Source of the DNA: JAXLYE01 sp046351595
GTDB taxonomy: Bacteria; Myxococcota_A; Polyangia; Palsa-1104; JAEUJZ01
Direction: 5' to 3'
Assembly: GCA_046351595.1 (NCBI GenBank)
Contig: JAXLYE010000009.1
Location: 248,001 to 312,000, forward strand
Length of the DNA stretch: 64,000 nt
The stretch's first letter is position 1; the number at the start of each line of letters is the position of its first letter. The position numbers and the translations under genes are program-made. Of this stretch, positions 54,599 through 63,292 are shown in pieces. Below the pieces are notes generated by a model. It did not search any database. It had not been told where the DNA came from and saw only the letters and a program-made list of their open reading frames with translations.

Positions 54599-55321
54599 AT
54601 GGACTGCTCCTTCTTGCGGACGACGTGTCTGGTTGCGCTGGGGGCGATCGCGCTCTGCGCCCCGCGGCGCGCCGCGTCTGTACCGAACGGTACACCCGCG
54701 GGCTCCCAGGCCAGTACGGCAACCGGTGTGGTGGCCGGCAAGGTCAGCGTGAAGAAGCCCGGCGGCGGCGAGGCCGACCCCAGCAGCGTCGTCGTCTACC
54801 TGGAGTCCGTCCCCGACGCGCTGCCGCCGCCCGAGAGCCTGCCGCGTCCTCAGATCCACCAGCGCGATCTGCAGTTCACGCCGCCGCTGACCGTGGTGCT
54901 GGTCGGGACCACCATCGACTTCCCGAACGACGACAAGGTGTTCCACAACGTCTTCTCGTTCTCGGAAGTCTCGCGCTTCGATCTCGGTCTGTACAAGAGC
55001 GGCACCACCCGATCGGTCACGTTCCGCCGGCCCGGCGTGGTCAACGTCTACTGCAACATCCACCCGGAGATGATCAGCAAGATCAAGATCCTGGACACGC
55101 GCTTTTACGCGATCCCCGGCAAGGACGGCTCCTTCCGCATCGGCGGTGTCGCGCCCGGGACCTACCCGCTGGTGGCGTGGCAGCCCTACGGACCCGAGTT
55201 CCGCGGCCAGGTCACGGTGACCGCCGGCGCGACGAGCTCGATCCAGGTGGAGCTCGGCGCGGGCCTGCCGGACACCCAGCACCTGCGAAAGGATGGCACG
55301 CCATACGGTCGCTACAAGTAG
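54599..55321 (+). CDS. cupredoxin-domain protein (methylamine utilisation-like)
   Basis: The 240-aa exported protein has a signal peptide (about 1-26), then a carboxypeptidase-regulatory-like strand set and a cupredoxin domain (about 75-165) with blue-copper ligands in VFHNVFSF (His) and VNVYCNIHPEMI (Cys, His, Met). After it comes a second beta domain (GSFRIGGVAPGTYPLVAWQP). It is likely a periplasmic copper electron carrier. It lies between the porin and a pentahaem cytochrome in one operon. Confidence 0.85.
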   Translation: MDCSFLRTTCLVALGAIALCAPRRAASVPNGTPAGSQASTATGVVAGKVSVKKPGGGEADPSSVVVYLESVPDALPPPESLPRPQIHQRDLQFTPPLTVVLVGTTIDFPNDDKVFHNVFSFSEVSRFDLGLYKSGTTRSVTFRRPGVVNVYCNIHPEMISKIKILDTRFYAIPGKDGSFRIGGVAPGTYPLVAWQPYGPEFRGQVTVTAGATSSIQVELGAGLPDTQHLRKDGTPYGRYK

Positions 55322-55335
55322 CGCGGCGGCTGGCG

Positions 55336-56496
55336 ATGCTCGGAGTCCTCGTGGCCTGTCAGCGCACTGCACCCGCCCCCTCGGGGAAGCGCCCCGTGGC
55401 CGCTGCGATCACGGCCGGATCCGTCGGTGCGAGCGAGCCCGTTGCGCTCATCCCGGCGGCGCGCTGCGGCGAGTGCCACGGCCAGATGGAGCTCGAGTGG
55501 CGGGGCTCGGCGCACGCGCGCGCGGATCGCTCGCCGCTGTATCAGGCCATGCGCGCGGCGGCCGGTGCCGACTGCGATCGCTGCCACGCGCCGCTGCGCG
55601 CCCTTGCCGGCGCCGATCCGATCGCGGCCGAGGGGGTGAGCTGCGACGTCTGCCACACCATCGACCGCGTCAGCGTCGGCAGCCCGGGCGGCGCCGGCTT
55701 CGTCCTGCGGATCGAGGACAGCGTCCGCTACGGCCCGCTGTGCGACGCGCTGCCGCACTACTTCCACACCATGGGCTGCTCGCCGCTGCACAAGAAGGCG
55801 GAGCTCTGCGCCGCCTGCCACGACCTGCGCGTGCCGCTGCCGTCGGGCGAGCGGCTCGCGATCTATCCCGAGTACGGAGAGTGGCTGGCAGAGTCCGGGA
55901 GCGACGGACCCTCGTGCCAGAGCTGCCACATGCCGTCGGCGCGCGGCGAGGTCGCGGTCGGATCCCCGGAGCGGCCCGCCGTCGCCAGCCACACCTTCTT
56001 CGGCCGCGGCGATCTGCGGCGGCGCGCGCTCAGCGGCCGCGCGCGCATCGGCCAGCGCGACGGGGCGTGGCAGATCGCGCTGGCGCTCACCAACAGCAGC
56101 GCTGGACACGCGGTGCCCACCGGCCTGCCCGAGCGGCAGCTGGTCGTCTCGATCGAGGCGCTCGATGCCGGCGGGCGAGTCCTTGCGCGCACCGAGCGCA
56201 GCTACGGCCGCGTCCTGGTCGATGCCGCGGGCCGGCCGGCTCCGTTCTACGCGGCGGTGCGCCAGCTCGCGGACTTTCGAATCCGCCCCGGCGAGACGCT
56301 GGAGGACTCCTTCACCCTGCGCAGCCCGGAGGCCGCGCGGCTGCGGGTCCTGGTCGTGTGGCGCCCGATCGCGCCGGCGCTCGCGGCGCAGCTCGGCGTG
56401 GTGCCGCCGCCCGACGAGCCGATGCTGTCCGCCAGCGCGCCGCTGCCGGCCCTGTCCCGGCGCGCGGCCGATTCCCTCGTGGAGCTTGCGCCTTGA
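55336..56496 (+). CDS. pentahaem cytochrome c lipoprotein
   Basis: The 386-aa protein has a lipobox LVAC (about residue 9), then five CxxCH sites: CGECH, CDRCH, CDVCH, CAACH and CQSCH within about residues 44-200, and a C-terminal beta-sandwich (about 225-370; VPTGLPERQLVVSIEALDAG). It resembles multihaem cytochromes of the NrfA/cytochrome c554 type and is a periplasm- or surface-attached electron carrier. It starts 14 bp after the cupredoxin gene; its stop overlaps the TTG of the next gene (TTGA). Confidence 0.87.
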   Translation: MLGVLVACQRTAPAPSGKRPVAAAITAGSVGASEPVALIPAARCGECHGQMELEWRGSAHARADRSPLYQAMRAAAGADCDRCHAPLRALAGADPIAAEGVSCDVCHTIDRVSVGSPGGAGFVLRIEDSVRYGPLCDALPHYFHTMGCSPLHKKAELCAACHDLRVPLPSGERLAIYPEYGEWLAESGSDGPSCQSCHMPSARGEVAVGSPERPAVASHTFFGRGDLRRRALSGRARIGQRDGAWQIALALTNSSAGHAVPTGLPERQLVVSIEALDAGGRVLARTERSYGRVLVDAAGRPAPFYAAVRQLADFRIRPGETLEDSFTLRSPEAARLRVLVVWRPIAPALAAQLGVVPPPDEPMLSASAPLPALSRRAADSLVELAP

Positions 56497-58388
56497 GGCT
56501 GCGGACCGCGATCGCGCTGACCATGTCGCTGGCGCTGGCGGTGGCGCTGGCGGTCACGGGGCTGATCGTCTCGCGCGTGCTCGAGCGCGCGGCGCGGCGC
56601 GAGCTGGAGTCCGAGCTCGCGCGCGGGCGCGGCGTATTCGAAGACCTGCTCCTTTACCGCAAGACCCTGCACCGCGCCGAGAGCCGCGTGCTGGCGGACG
56701 AGCCGCGCCTCAAGGCGGTGGTCGCCACCGACGACGTGACGGCGGCGACCGTGCTCGGCGTGATCGCGGATCTGCGGCGCGCGCTGCGCTGCGATCTGCT
56801 GCTGATCATCGATCGCGGCGGACGGCTGCTCGCGAGCGCGACGCACCCCGAGGAAGCCGGCGCCGTGCTCGCGGAGAACCCGACGGTCGCGACCGCGCTC
56901 GAGCACGGCGAGTCCGACGGCGTCTGGATCGACGGCGCGCAGGTCTTCCAGGTGCACGGCCGGCGCCTGTCGTACGGCACGATGAGCGTCGGCGCGGTCG
57001 TGGTCGGGTACCGCATCGACGACGCGCTGGCCGAGACCGTGGCGCGGCAGATGGGCGTGCACGTGATCATCGCGAACCGCGAGCAGCCGATCGCGGCGTC
57101 GCACCTCCTGCCCGACGTCACGTCCGAGCGCGCGATCCAGTCCGCCGTCCTCGCCGCCGCGGCGCCCGGCCCCGCCGGTTCGCAGGGTTCCGAGCACCAG
57201 GGCGAGCACGCGAGCCGCGAGGTCCGGGTCGCGGGCGGCCGCTACATCCTGACCTCGGCGGCGCTGCCCGGTTACGGCGGCGGCGAGCCGCTGCGCTACG
57301 CGATCTACCGCTCGCTCGATCAGGCGCTGGCGCCGGCGCGGCGGCTGGTGCGCATCCTCTACGGCGTCACGGCCTCGGCGCTCGTGCTGGCTCTCGCGGC
57401 GGCGGTGTGGCTGGCGCGGCGGCTGGCGCAGCCCGTCGACGAGCTGGCCGCGTTCGCGCAGCGCATCGCGCACGGCGACCTCGAGCACCCGGTGCAGATC
57501 ACCGGCCTGCTCGAGGTGCGCGCGCTCGCCGGCTCGATGAACCAGATGGTGCGCGAGATCGCGGCCTCGCGCACGCAGCTCGCGGAGAAGGCGCGCCTGT
57601 CGCGCGAGCTCGAGATCGCGCAGCGCATCCAGACGTCGATCCTGCCGCGCAACGTCAAGGTGCCCGGCCTGACGCTCGCGGCGCAGATGGTCCCGGCGAG
57701 CGAGGTCGGCGGCGACTACTACGACGTCATCCCGCTGCCGGACGGCTGCTGGCTCGCCATCGGGGACGTGGCCGGGCACGGGCTGCCGGCGGGCATGGTG
57801 ATGTTCATGGTGCAGAGCGCGTTCGGTGCGCTGGTGCGCTCGCGCCCGGACGCGGCGCCGCGCCAGGTCGCGGTCCTTTTGAACCAGATCCTGGTCGAGA
57901 ACGTGCGCAACCGCCTGGACAGCGACGAGCACGTGACGTTCACCGCGGCGCGCTACTTCACCGACGGGCGGATCGTGTTCGCGGGCGCGCACGAGCCGAT
58001 CATCGTGCTGCGCGCCGCGACCGGGGCGTGCGAGCTCGTGCCGACTCCGGGCACCTGGCTCGGCATCATCGACCACATCGATCACGCCACCACGGACTCG
58101 ACGCTGAGCCTCCAGCCCGGGGACCTCGCGGTCCTCTACTCGGACGGCGTCACCGAGGCGATGAGCGAGCAGAAGGAGCAGCTCGGGATCGACCGCCTGT
58201 GCGCGGAGATCACGAAGTGCCGCGGCCAGACGCCGGAGTCCGTCCACGCGCACCTCATGGATCTGGTGCGTGGCTGGTCCAAGGTGCCCGATGATGACTT
58301 CACGCTGCTGGTGCTGCGGCACGAGGGGCTCCCGAGCGGGGCCTCGCACCAGCAGGGAGCAGGCAGCAGGGAAGAGCATGGAACATAA
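56493..58388 (+). CDS. membrane-bound SpoIIE/RsbU-type PP2C phosphatase
   Basis: The 631-aa protein has an N-terminal membrane helix, a periplasmic sensor region (about 32-285, dCACHE- or sCACHE-like), a second helix (ILYGVTASALVLALAAAVWL), a HAMP domain (about 305-355; RLAQPVDELAAFAQRIAHGD) and a PP2C/SpoIIE phosphatase domain (about 375-610; ELEIAQRIQTSILPR, EVGGDYYDVIPLPDG, GDVAGHGLPAGMVM, YSDGVTEAMSEQ, DDFTLLVLR). It should dephosphorylate the STAS protein two genes downstream. The start is TTG with GGAG upstream, overlapping the cytochrome stop. Confidence 0.9.
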   Translation: MRLRTAIALTMSLALAVALAVTGLIVSRVLERAARRELESELARGRGVFEDLLLYRKTLHRAESRVLADEPRLKAVVATDDVTAATVLGVIADLRRALRCDLLLIIDRGGRLLASATHPEEAGAVLAENPTVATALEHGESDGVWIDGAQVFQVHGRRLSYGTMSVGAVVVGYRIDDALAETVARQMGVHVIIANREQPIAASHLLPDVTSERAIQSAVLAAAAPGPAGSQGSEHQGEHASREVRVAGGRYILTSAALPGYGGGEPLRYAIYRSLDQALAPARRLVRILYGVTASALVLALAAAVWLARRLAQPVDELAAFAQRIAHGDLEHPVQITGLLEVRALAGSMNQMVREIAASRTQLAEKARLSRELEIAQRIQTSILPRNVKVPGLTLAAQMVPASEVGGDYYDVIPLPDGCWLAIGDVAGHGLPAGMVMFMVQSAFGALVRSRPDAAPRQVAVLLNQILVENVRNRLDSDEHVTFTAARYFTDGRIVFAGAHEPIIVLRAATGACELVPTPGTWLGIIDHIDHATTDSTLSLQPGDLAVLYSDGVTEAMSEQKEQLGIDRLCAEITKCRGQTPESVHAHLMDLVRGWSKVPDDDFTLLVLRHEGLPSGASHQQGAGSREEHGT

Positions 58389-58923
58389 CCCTTTACAGCA
58401 GCAGGACGGAGCGGCTGCGCAAAAGGACCCGTCGGGTTCCGCGATCTTCAACCTGGATCTGGTGATGACCGCGGACCGCCTGACCGCGGTGCGGCGCTTC
58501 ATCACGGATCTGGGTCAGACGGTCAGCCGCAACCCGGACGTGGCGGCGCGCCTGGCGCTGGCGACGCACGAGCTCATGGAGAACGCGCTCAAGTACTCGG
58601 CGGATCCGTCCCGGCGGGTGACGCTCGTGCTGTCGGCCGAGAGCGGGCCGCGGCTGTGCGTGACCGTCTGCAACGTCTCGAGCGAGGCGCTGGTGGTGCC
58701 GCTGCGGCAGCGCCTGCGTGAGCTGCGCGAGGCACCGGATCCGGTCGCTCACTACTACCGGCTCCTGACCTGCAGCACATCGAATGACACGAGCTCGGGC
58801 GAGCTGAGCTCCGGCCTGGGCCTGGCGCGCATCGTCGCCGAGGCCGAGATGGAGCTGAGCTGCGAGCTGCGCGGAGACCTGCTGGCCGTGACGGCCCAGG
58901 CGCTCATGGGAGAAGGCAAATGA
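58378..58923 (+). CDS. RsbW-type anti-sigma factor kinase (HATPase)
   Basis: The 181-aa cytoplasmic protein has a GHKL ATPase fold: ALATHELMENALKYS (N box with Glu and Asn) and LGLARIVAEAEMELSCEL (late G box). RsbW-like kinases phosphorylate the STAS anti-anti-sigma factor and bind a sigma factor. It overlaps the preceding gene by 11 bp and is overlapped by the STAS gene (ATGA), so the three form a compact partner-switch module. No sigma factor gene is nearby. Confidence 0.85.
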   Translation: MEHNPLQQQDGAAAQKDPSGSAIFNLDLVMTADRLTAVRRFITDLGQTVSRNPDVAARLALATHELMENALKYSADPSRRVTLVLSAESGPRLCVTVCNVSSEALVVPLRQRLRELREAPDPVAHYYRLLTCSTSNDTSSGELSSGLGLARIVAEAEMELSCELRGDLLAVTAQALMGEGK

Positions 58924-59303
58924 TCATCAAAGAGCTGAGCTTTCAGCGCGACAGCTTCTCGGTCGAGACGACGAAGCTGCAGGCTCGACACCTCGCCGTG
59001 GCGCTCGAAGGCAGCGCCGACCTGCGGGTGCAGAGCGACTTCGACTCCCTGATCCGCCGGGTGCACGAGGAGGCGCGCCTCCGCGACGCCACGCTGGTCT
59101 ATGTCGATATGAGCAAGCTGGAGTTTTTGAACTCGGGCTGCTTCAAGAGCCTGTGCACGTGGGTGCGGCTGCGGAACCACGAGGGCCAGTACAAGATCCG
59201 CATCCTGTCCAACCCCAAGTACTACTGGCAGTTCCGCAGCCTCAACGCGCTGCAGATGCTGGCCCCCGACGTCATCACCGTGAAGAAGCTCGAGCCCACC
59301 TGA
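58920..59303 (+). CDS. STAS-domain anti-anti-sigma factor-like protein
   Basis: The 127-aa protein has the STAS pattern: beta-strands with LAVALEGSADLRV, then VYVDMSKLEFLNSGCFKSLC, where the Ser in NSG is the usual phosphorylation site. It is RsbV-like and would switch between RsbW-type kinase and the SpoIIE-type phosphatase. It overlaps the kinase gene by 4 bp and ends the six-gene operon. Confidence 0.85.
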   Translation: MIIKELSFQRDSFSVETTKLQARHLAVALEGSADLRVQSDFDSLIRRVHEEARLRDATLVYVDMSKLEFLNSGCFKSLCTWVRLRNHEGQYKIRILSNPKYYWQFRSLNALQMLAPDVITVKKLEPT

Positions 59304-59391
59304 GCTCCGCAGATCAGGTAGCGCCTTACCCGATCCTGCGTGCGTGACACATTCCTTGCCGGGGCTGCTCGGCTGCTCCATCTTGAGAACC

Positions 59392-62136
59392 ATGTCCGCA
59401 GCACAGAGAGCCCGTCGGCAGAGCGGCGCCGCCGAGCCCGAGGCCGAGCCCGAGTCTGAGCCCGAGATCGAGCACGAGCCCGAGCACGAACGGAGCCGCT
59501 TCGTCCGCGTGCGCGGCGCGCGCGAGAACAACCTGAAGGACATCAATGTCGACATCCCGCGCGATGCGCTGGTGGTGTTCTCGGGCGTGTCGGGCTCGGG
59601 CAAGTCGTCGCTGGCCTTCGCTACGCTGTACGCCGAGGCGCAGCGCCGCTACTTCGAGTCCGTGGCGCCGTACGCGCGCCGGCTCATCGATCAGGTGGGC
59701 GTGCCGGATGTCGACGCCATCGATGGGCTGCCGCCGGCGGTGGCGCTGCAGCAGCAGCGCGGCGGCACCAGCGAGCGCTCCTCCGTCGGCAGCGTGACGA
59801 CGCTGTCGAGCCTCTTGCGCATGCTGTACTCGCGCGCCGGCAGCTACCCGCCGGCTCAGCCGATGCTCTTTGCCGAGGACTTCTCGCCCAATACGCCGCA
59901 GGGCGCGTGCGAAAACTGCCACGGCCTCGGCCGCGTCTACGAGGTGACCGAGAAGTCCATGGTGCCCGACGACTCGCTGAGCATCCGCGAGCGCGCCATC
60001 GCCGCGTGGCCGTCGGCGTGGCAGGGTCAGAACCTGCGCGACATCCTGGTCTCGCTGGGCTACGACGTGGACAGACCCTGGCGCGAGCTGCCCAAAAAAG
60101 ACCGCGACTGGATCCTGTTCACCGAGGAGCAGCCGACGGTCCCGGTGTACGCGGGCTTCACTCCCAAAGAGACGCGCGCCGCGCTGCGCCGCAAGATGGA
60201 GCCGAGCTACATGGGCACCTTCATGGGCGCCCGCCGGTACGTTCTGCACACCTTCGCGACGACGCAGAGCGCGATGATGAAGCGGCGCGTGGCGCGCTTC
60301 ATGATCGGCAGCCGCTGCCCGGTGTGCGACGGCCGCCGGCTCAAGCGCGAGGCGCTGTCGGTCCTGTTCGCGGGGCACGACATCGGCACGCTGTCGCAGC
60401 TGCCGCTCGATCAGGTGGCGGAGCTGTTGCGGCCCGCGGCCGAGGGCCGCTTCGACGCACCCAGTGAGCGCGATCGGGCGACGCTCTCGCGCGCGGAGTC
60501 GCGCCGCAACACCACCCGGCGCGTGGCCGCGGGCGGCTCCGCGCACAAGGCCGCGCCCGACGTGCGCCGCACGCCCAACCTGTCCGAAGAGAAGCGGCTC
60601 GCGGCGCAGCGCCTCGCGCAGGGCCTCTGCGACCGCATCGCGACGCTGCAGCAGCTCGGGCTCGGGTACCTGTCCCTGGACCGCAGCACGCCGACGCTGT
60701 CGGCCGGCGAGCTGCAGCGCCTGCGCCTGGCCACCCAGATCCGCTCGAACCTCTTCGGCGTGGTCTACGTGCTCGACGAGCCCTCGGCCGGCCTGCACCC
60801 CGCCGACAGCGAGGCGCTGCTCGCCGCGCTCGATCAGCTGCGGCGCGCCGGCAACTCGCTGTTCGTGGTCGAGCACGATCTCGACATGATGCGCCGCGCG
60901 GACTGGCTCGTAGACGTCGGGCCCGCGGCCGGAGAGCGCGGCGGTCGCATCCTGTACAGCGGTCCGCCCGACGGGCTGCGCGAGGTCGCGGGCTCACAGA
61001 CCGCGGGCTACCTGTTCGCGCCGGTGCAGCGCACGCGCAGCGGAGCGCGGCGACCGAGCGGCTGGCTCGAGCTGCGCGGCATCACCCGCAACAACCTGAA
61101 GGCCGTCGATGCGCGCTTCCCGCTCGGCGTGTTCACCGCGGTCACCGGCGTGTCCGGCTCTGGCAAGTCCAGCCTCGTCAGCCAGGCGCTCGTCGAGCTG
61201 GTCTGCGCGCACCTGGGGCACGAGCCCGAGCCCGACCCGGACGAGGGCGAGGCCGCGGATCCCGAGCTCGCGCCGGAGCCAGTGACCGCGGGCCGCATCC
61301 ACGCCGGCGTCGAGCGCATCCGCCGCCTGGTCCGCGTCGATCAGAAGCCGATCGGCCGCACGCCGCGCTCGAACCTGGCGACGTATACGGGGCTGTTCGA
61401 CCCGGTGCGCAAGCTGTTCGCCGCCACCAGGATCGCGCGCGCCCTGCGCTACGACGCGGGCCGCTTCTCGTTCAACATCGCCAAGGGCCGCTGCGAGACG
61501 TGCGAGGGCGAGGGCATGGTCAGCGTCGAGCTCTTGTTCATGCCCAGCGTGTACGCGCCGTGCTCGGCGTGCCACGGCGCGCGCTACAACGAGAAGACCC
61601 TGCGCGTCACCTTCCGCGACCGCAACATCGCCCAGATCCTGGCCATGACCGTCGACGAGGCGTGCGAGTTTTTCGCCGACGAGCCACCGGTCAGAAAGCC
61701 GCTCAAGCTGCTGCAGGACATCGGCCTTGGCTACCTGCGGCTCGGCCAGCCCGCGACCGAGCTGTCCGGCGGCGAGGCGCAGCGCATCAAGCTGGCGACC
61801 GAGCTGCAGCGCCCGCAGCGCGGCGACACGCTCTACGTGCTCGATGAGCCGACGAGCGGGCTGCACCCCGCGGACGTGGACAAGCTGATGGCGCAGCTCC
61901 AGGGCCTGGTCGATGCCGGCAACACCGTTGTGGTCGTCGAGCACGAGCTGCGTGTCATCGCCGACAGCGACTGGGTGATCGATCTGGGTCCCGGCGCCGG
62001 TGACAAGGGCGGGCGCATCGTCGCGAGCGGGCCGCCCGAGCAGCTCACCACCGTCGCGGACAGCCGCACCGGCGCGTACCTGCAGCGCTACTTCGCGGGG
62101 ACGGACTCCCAAGCCGCGGTCGGCCTGCCCACCTGA
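59392..62136 (+). CDS. UvrA-like excinuclease ATPase (class II/UvrA2 type)
   Basis: The 914-aa protein has two ABC ATPase domains in the UvrA order: Walker A SGVSGSGKSSLAFATLYAEA (about 55) and VTGVSGSGKSSLVSQALVEL (about 585), signature motifs TLSAGELQRLRLA and ELSGGEAQRIKLA, Walker B VVYVLDEPSAGLHP and TLYVLDEPTSGLHP. Zinc sites CPVCDGRRL and CETCEGEG with CSACHGARYN are present; the first zinc module of classical UvrA has only CENCHGLG without the preceding CxxH. The UvrB-binding region seems reduced. This fits UvrA2-type proteins in DNA repair or drug tolerance. The ATG at 59392 is chosen without a strong Shine-Dalgarno. An acidic Glu/Pro N-terminus is unusual. Confidence 0.88.
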   Translation: MSAAQRARRQSGAAEPEAEPESEPEIEHEPEHERSRFVRVRGARENNLKDINVDIPRDALVVFSGVSGSGKSSLAFATLYAEAQRRYFESVAPYARRLIDQVGVPDVDAIDGLPPAVALQQQRGGTSERSSVGSVTTLSSLLRMLYSRAGSYPPAQPMLFAEDFSPNTPQGACENCHGLGRVYEVTEKSMVPDDSLSIRERAIAAWPSAWQGQNLRDILVSLGYDVDRPWRELPKKDRDWILFTEEQPTVPVYAGFTPKETRAALRRKMEPSYMGTFMGARRYVLHTFATTQSAMMKRRVARFMIGSRCPVCDGRRLKREALSVLFAGHDIGTLSQLPLDQVAELLRPAAEGRFDAPSERDRATLSRAESRRNTTRRVAAGGSAHKAAPDVRRTPNLSEEKRLAAQRLAQGLCDRIATLQQLGLGYLSLDRSTPTLSAGELQRLRLATQIRSNLFGVVYVLDEPSAGLHPADSEALLAALDQLRRAGNSLFVVEHDLDMMRRADWLVDVGPAAGERGGRILYSGPPDGLREVAGSQTAGYLFAPVQRTRSGARRPSGWLELRGITRNNLKAVDARFPLGVFTAVTGVSGSGKSSLVSQALVELVCAHLGHEPEPDPDEGEAADPELAPEPVTAGRIHAGVERIRRLVRVDQKPIGRTPRSNLATYTGLFDPVRKLFAATRIARALRYDAGRFSFNIAKGRCETCEGEGMVSVELLFMPSVYAPCSACHGARYNEKTLRVTFRDRNIAQILAMTVDEACEFFADEPPVRKPLKLLQDIGLGYLRLGQPATELSGGEAQRIKLATELQRPQRGDTLYVLDEPTSGLHPADVDKLMAQLQGLVDAGNTVVVVEHELRVIADSDWVIDLGPGAGDKGGRIVASGPPEQLTTVADSRTGAYLQRYFAGTDSQAAVGLPT

Positions 62137-62196
62137 GCGCAGCGACTCCGCCTCCGGTGATTCTCTGGGAATGAGTCGGGAGTGGAGAGGGAGCCA

Positions 62197-62217
62197 GGAC
62201 GGGAATGGGTCCCGTCC
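62197..62217. terminator. perfect hairpin between convergent genes
   Basis: GGACGGGA-ATGGG-TCCCGTCC is a perfect 8-bp stem with a 5-base loop between the stops of the UvrA-like gene and the KGG-repeat gene. Confidence 0.55.
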
Positions 62218-62249
62218 GGAAGGAAAGGAATCTGCCGGCGGGGTACGAC

Positions 62250-62762
62250 TCAGGCGTTGCCGCCCGAGCCGCTCAGGTTGGTGTTGAGGTTCGCGTCGCC
62301 GACGTCGGTGCCGGTCTGCTCCGGCGCGGCGGCCGCGCTCTCGGTGGCAGGCGCGCCGGGGCTGGCGCTGGGGCTGGCGGCGGCGGCGGCGGCGGCTCGT
62401 GATCCGCGCTGGCCGCGCTTGCCCTCCTCGATCAGCTCCTTGACGCGCTGCCCGCCCTCGTGGCCGATCTGCGAGTAGAACTCGGAGCCATACTTCTCCC
62501 TGACGGCCTCGCCGCCCTGACGGCCCAGATCCGCGTAGCCCTGCGGACCCAGCTCCTGCTTGCGGACCTCGCCGCCCTCGCGGCCGATCTGCGAGTAGAA
62601 CTCAGAGCCGTACTTCTCCCTGACAGCCTCGCCGCCCTTCTTGCCGAGCTGTGAGTAGCCGCCGGGCCCGAGCGCCTGCTTCCGAGCCTCGCCACCCATA
62701 CGGCCGGCCTCCTGGACGGTCATCGAGCCTTTCGTCTTCTGCCTTCCGTTTTGGGCCTGCAT
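62250..62762 (-). CDS. KGG-repeat general stress protein (GsiB-like)
   Basis: The 170-aa protein has four KGG-type repeats (PF10685): EAGRMGGEARKQALG, LGKKGGEAVREKYGSEF, GREGGEVRKQELG, LGRQGGEAVREKYGSEF, then an Ala-rich tail. Such hydrophilic repeat proteins (GsiB, ConJ) are induced by desiccation, starvation or sporulation and are thought to protect proteins. GAGGAGAACC precedes the ATG. It follows, at 71 bp, another stress- or surface-type gene on the same strand. Confidence 0.87.
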   Translation of the reverse strand: MQAQNGRQKTKGSMTVQEAGRMGGEARKQALGPGGYSQLGKKGGEAVREKYGSEFYSQIGREGGEVRKQELGPQGYADLGRQGGEAVREKYGSEFYSQIGHEGGQRVKELIEEGKRGQRGSRAAAAAAASPSASPGAPATESAAAAPEQTGTDVGDANLNTNLSGSGGNA

Positions 62763-62833
62763 GGTTCTCCTCTTTCTCCCCCCCCTCTAGCACCCTCCCA
62801 ACGCCGGGGGCGGAAGGGGAGGGGCCAGCAAAC

Positions 62834-63292
62834 TCACCTGGCGCCGCCGCCGGTGCCGCGGCCCGAGCCGCCTTGCGTGCCGGTGGCCCCGCCGGTCGTG
62901 CTGCCCGAGCTGCTGCTGCCCGAGCCCGTGCTGCCCGAGCCGCTGCCGTTTCGGCCGCTGCCCGTGCCGCCACCGGTGTTGCTGCCCGAGCCGCTGCCCG
63001 AGCCGCCCATGGTGTCTGATCCGCTGCCCGTCGTGCCGGCGCCCGTGCCGCCGCGACCGCTGTTCGAGCCGCCCCCGGTGCCGGCGCTTCCCGTGCTGCC
63101 GGTGCCGTCCGAGCCGCCCATCGTATCCGAGCCGCTGCCCGTGTTCGCCGAGCCGCTGCCGCCCTTCTTGCCTTTTTTGCCGGACGTCGCGGTGGAGCCG
63201 CTGCCCGAGGTCCCCGTGTCTTGCGCGAGCGCCGGGGTCACAAGAGCGAGCGAGAGCAGGACCGGACCGAGCGCCGAGATCTTCTTCATCAT
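62834..63292 (-). CDS. Gly/Ser/Thr-rich secreted protein
   Basis: The 152-aa protein has a signal peptide (about 1-22; MMKKISALGPVLLSLALV ending ALAQ) and a mature part made almost only of Gly, Ser, Thr, Ala with a few Lys, Asn and Met (SGSDTMGGS appears twice). It is intrinsically disordered in appearance. No family is recognisable. AAGGAG precedes the ATG pair by eight bases. The DNA has many GCCGCTGCC-type repeats, so the length may vary between strains. Confidence 0.7.
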   Translation of the reverse strand: MMKKISALGPVLLSLALVTPALAQDTGTSGSGSTATSGKKGKKGGSGSANTGSGSDTMGGSDGTGSTGSAGTGGGSNSGRGGTGAGTTGSGSDTMGGSGSGSGSNTGGGTGSGRNGSGSGSTGSGSSSSGSTTGGATGTQGGSGRGTGGGAR

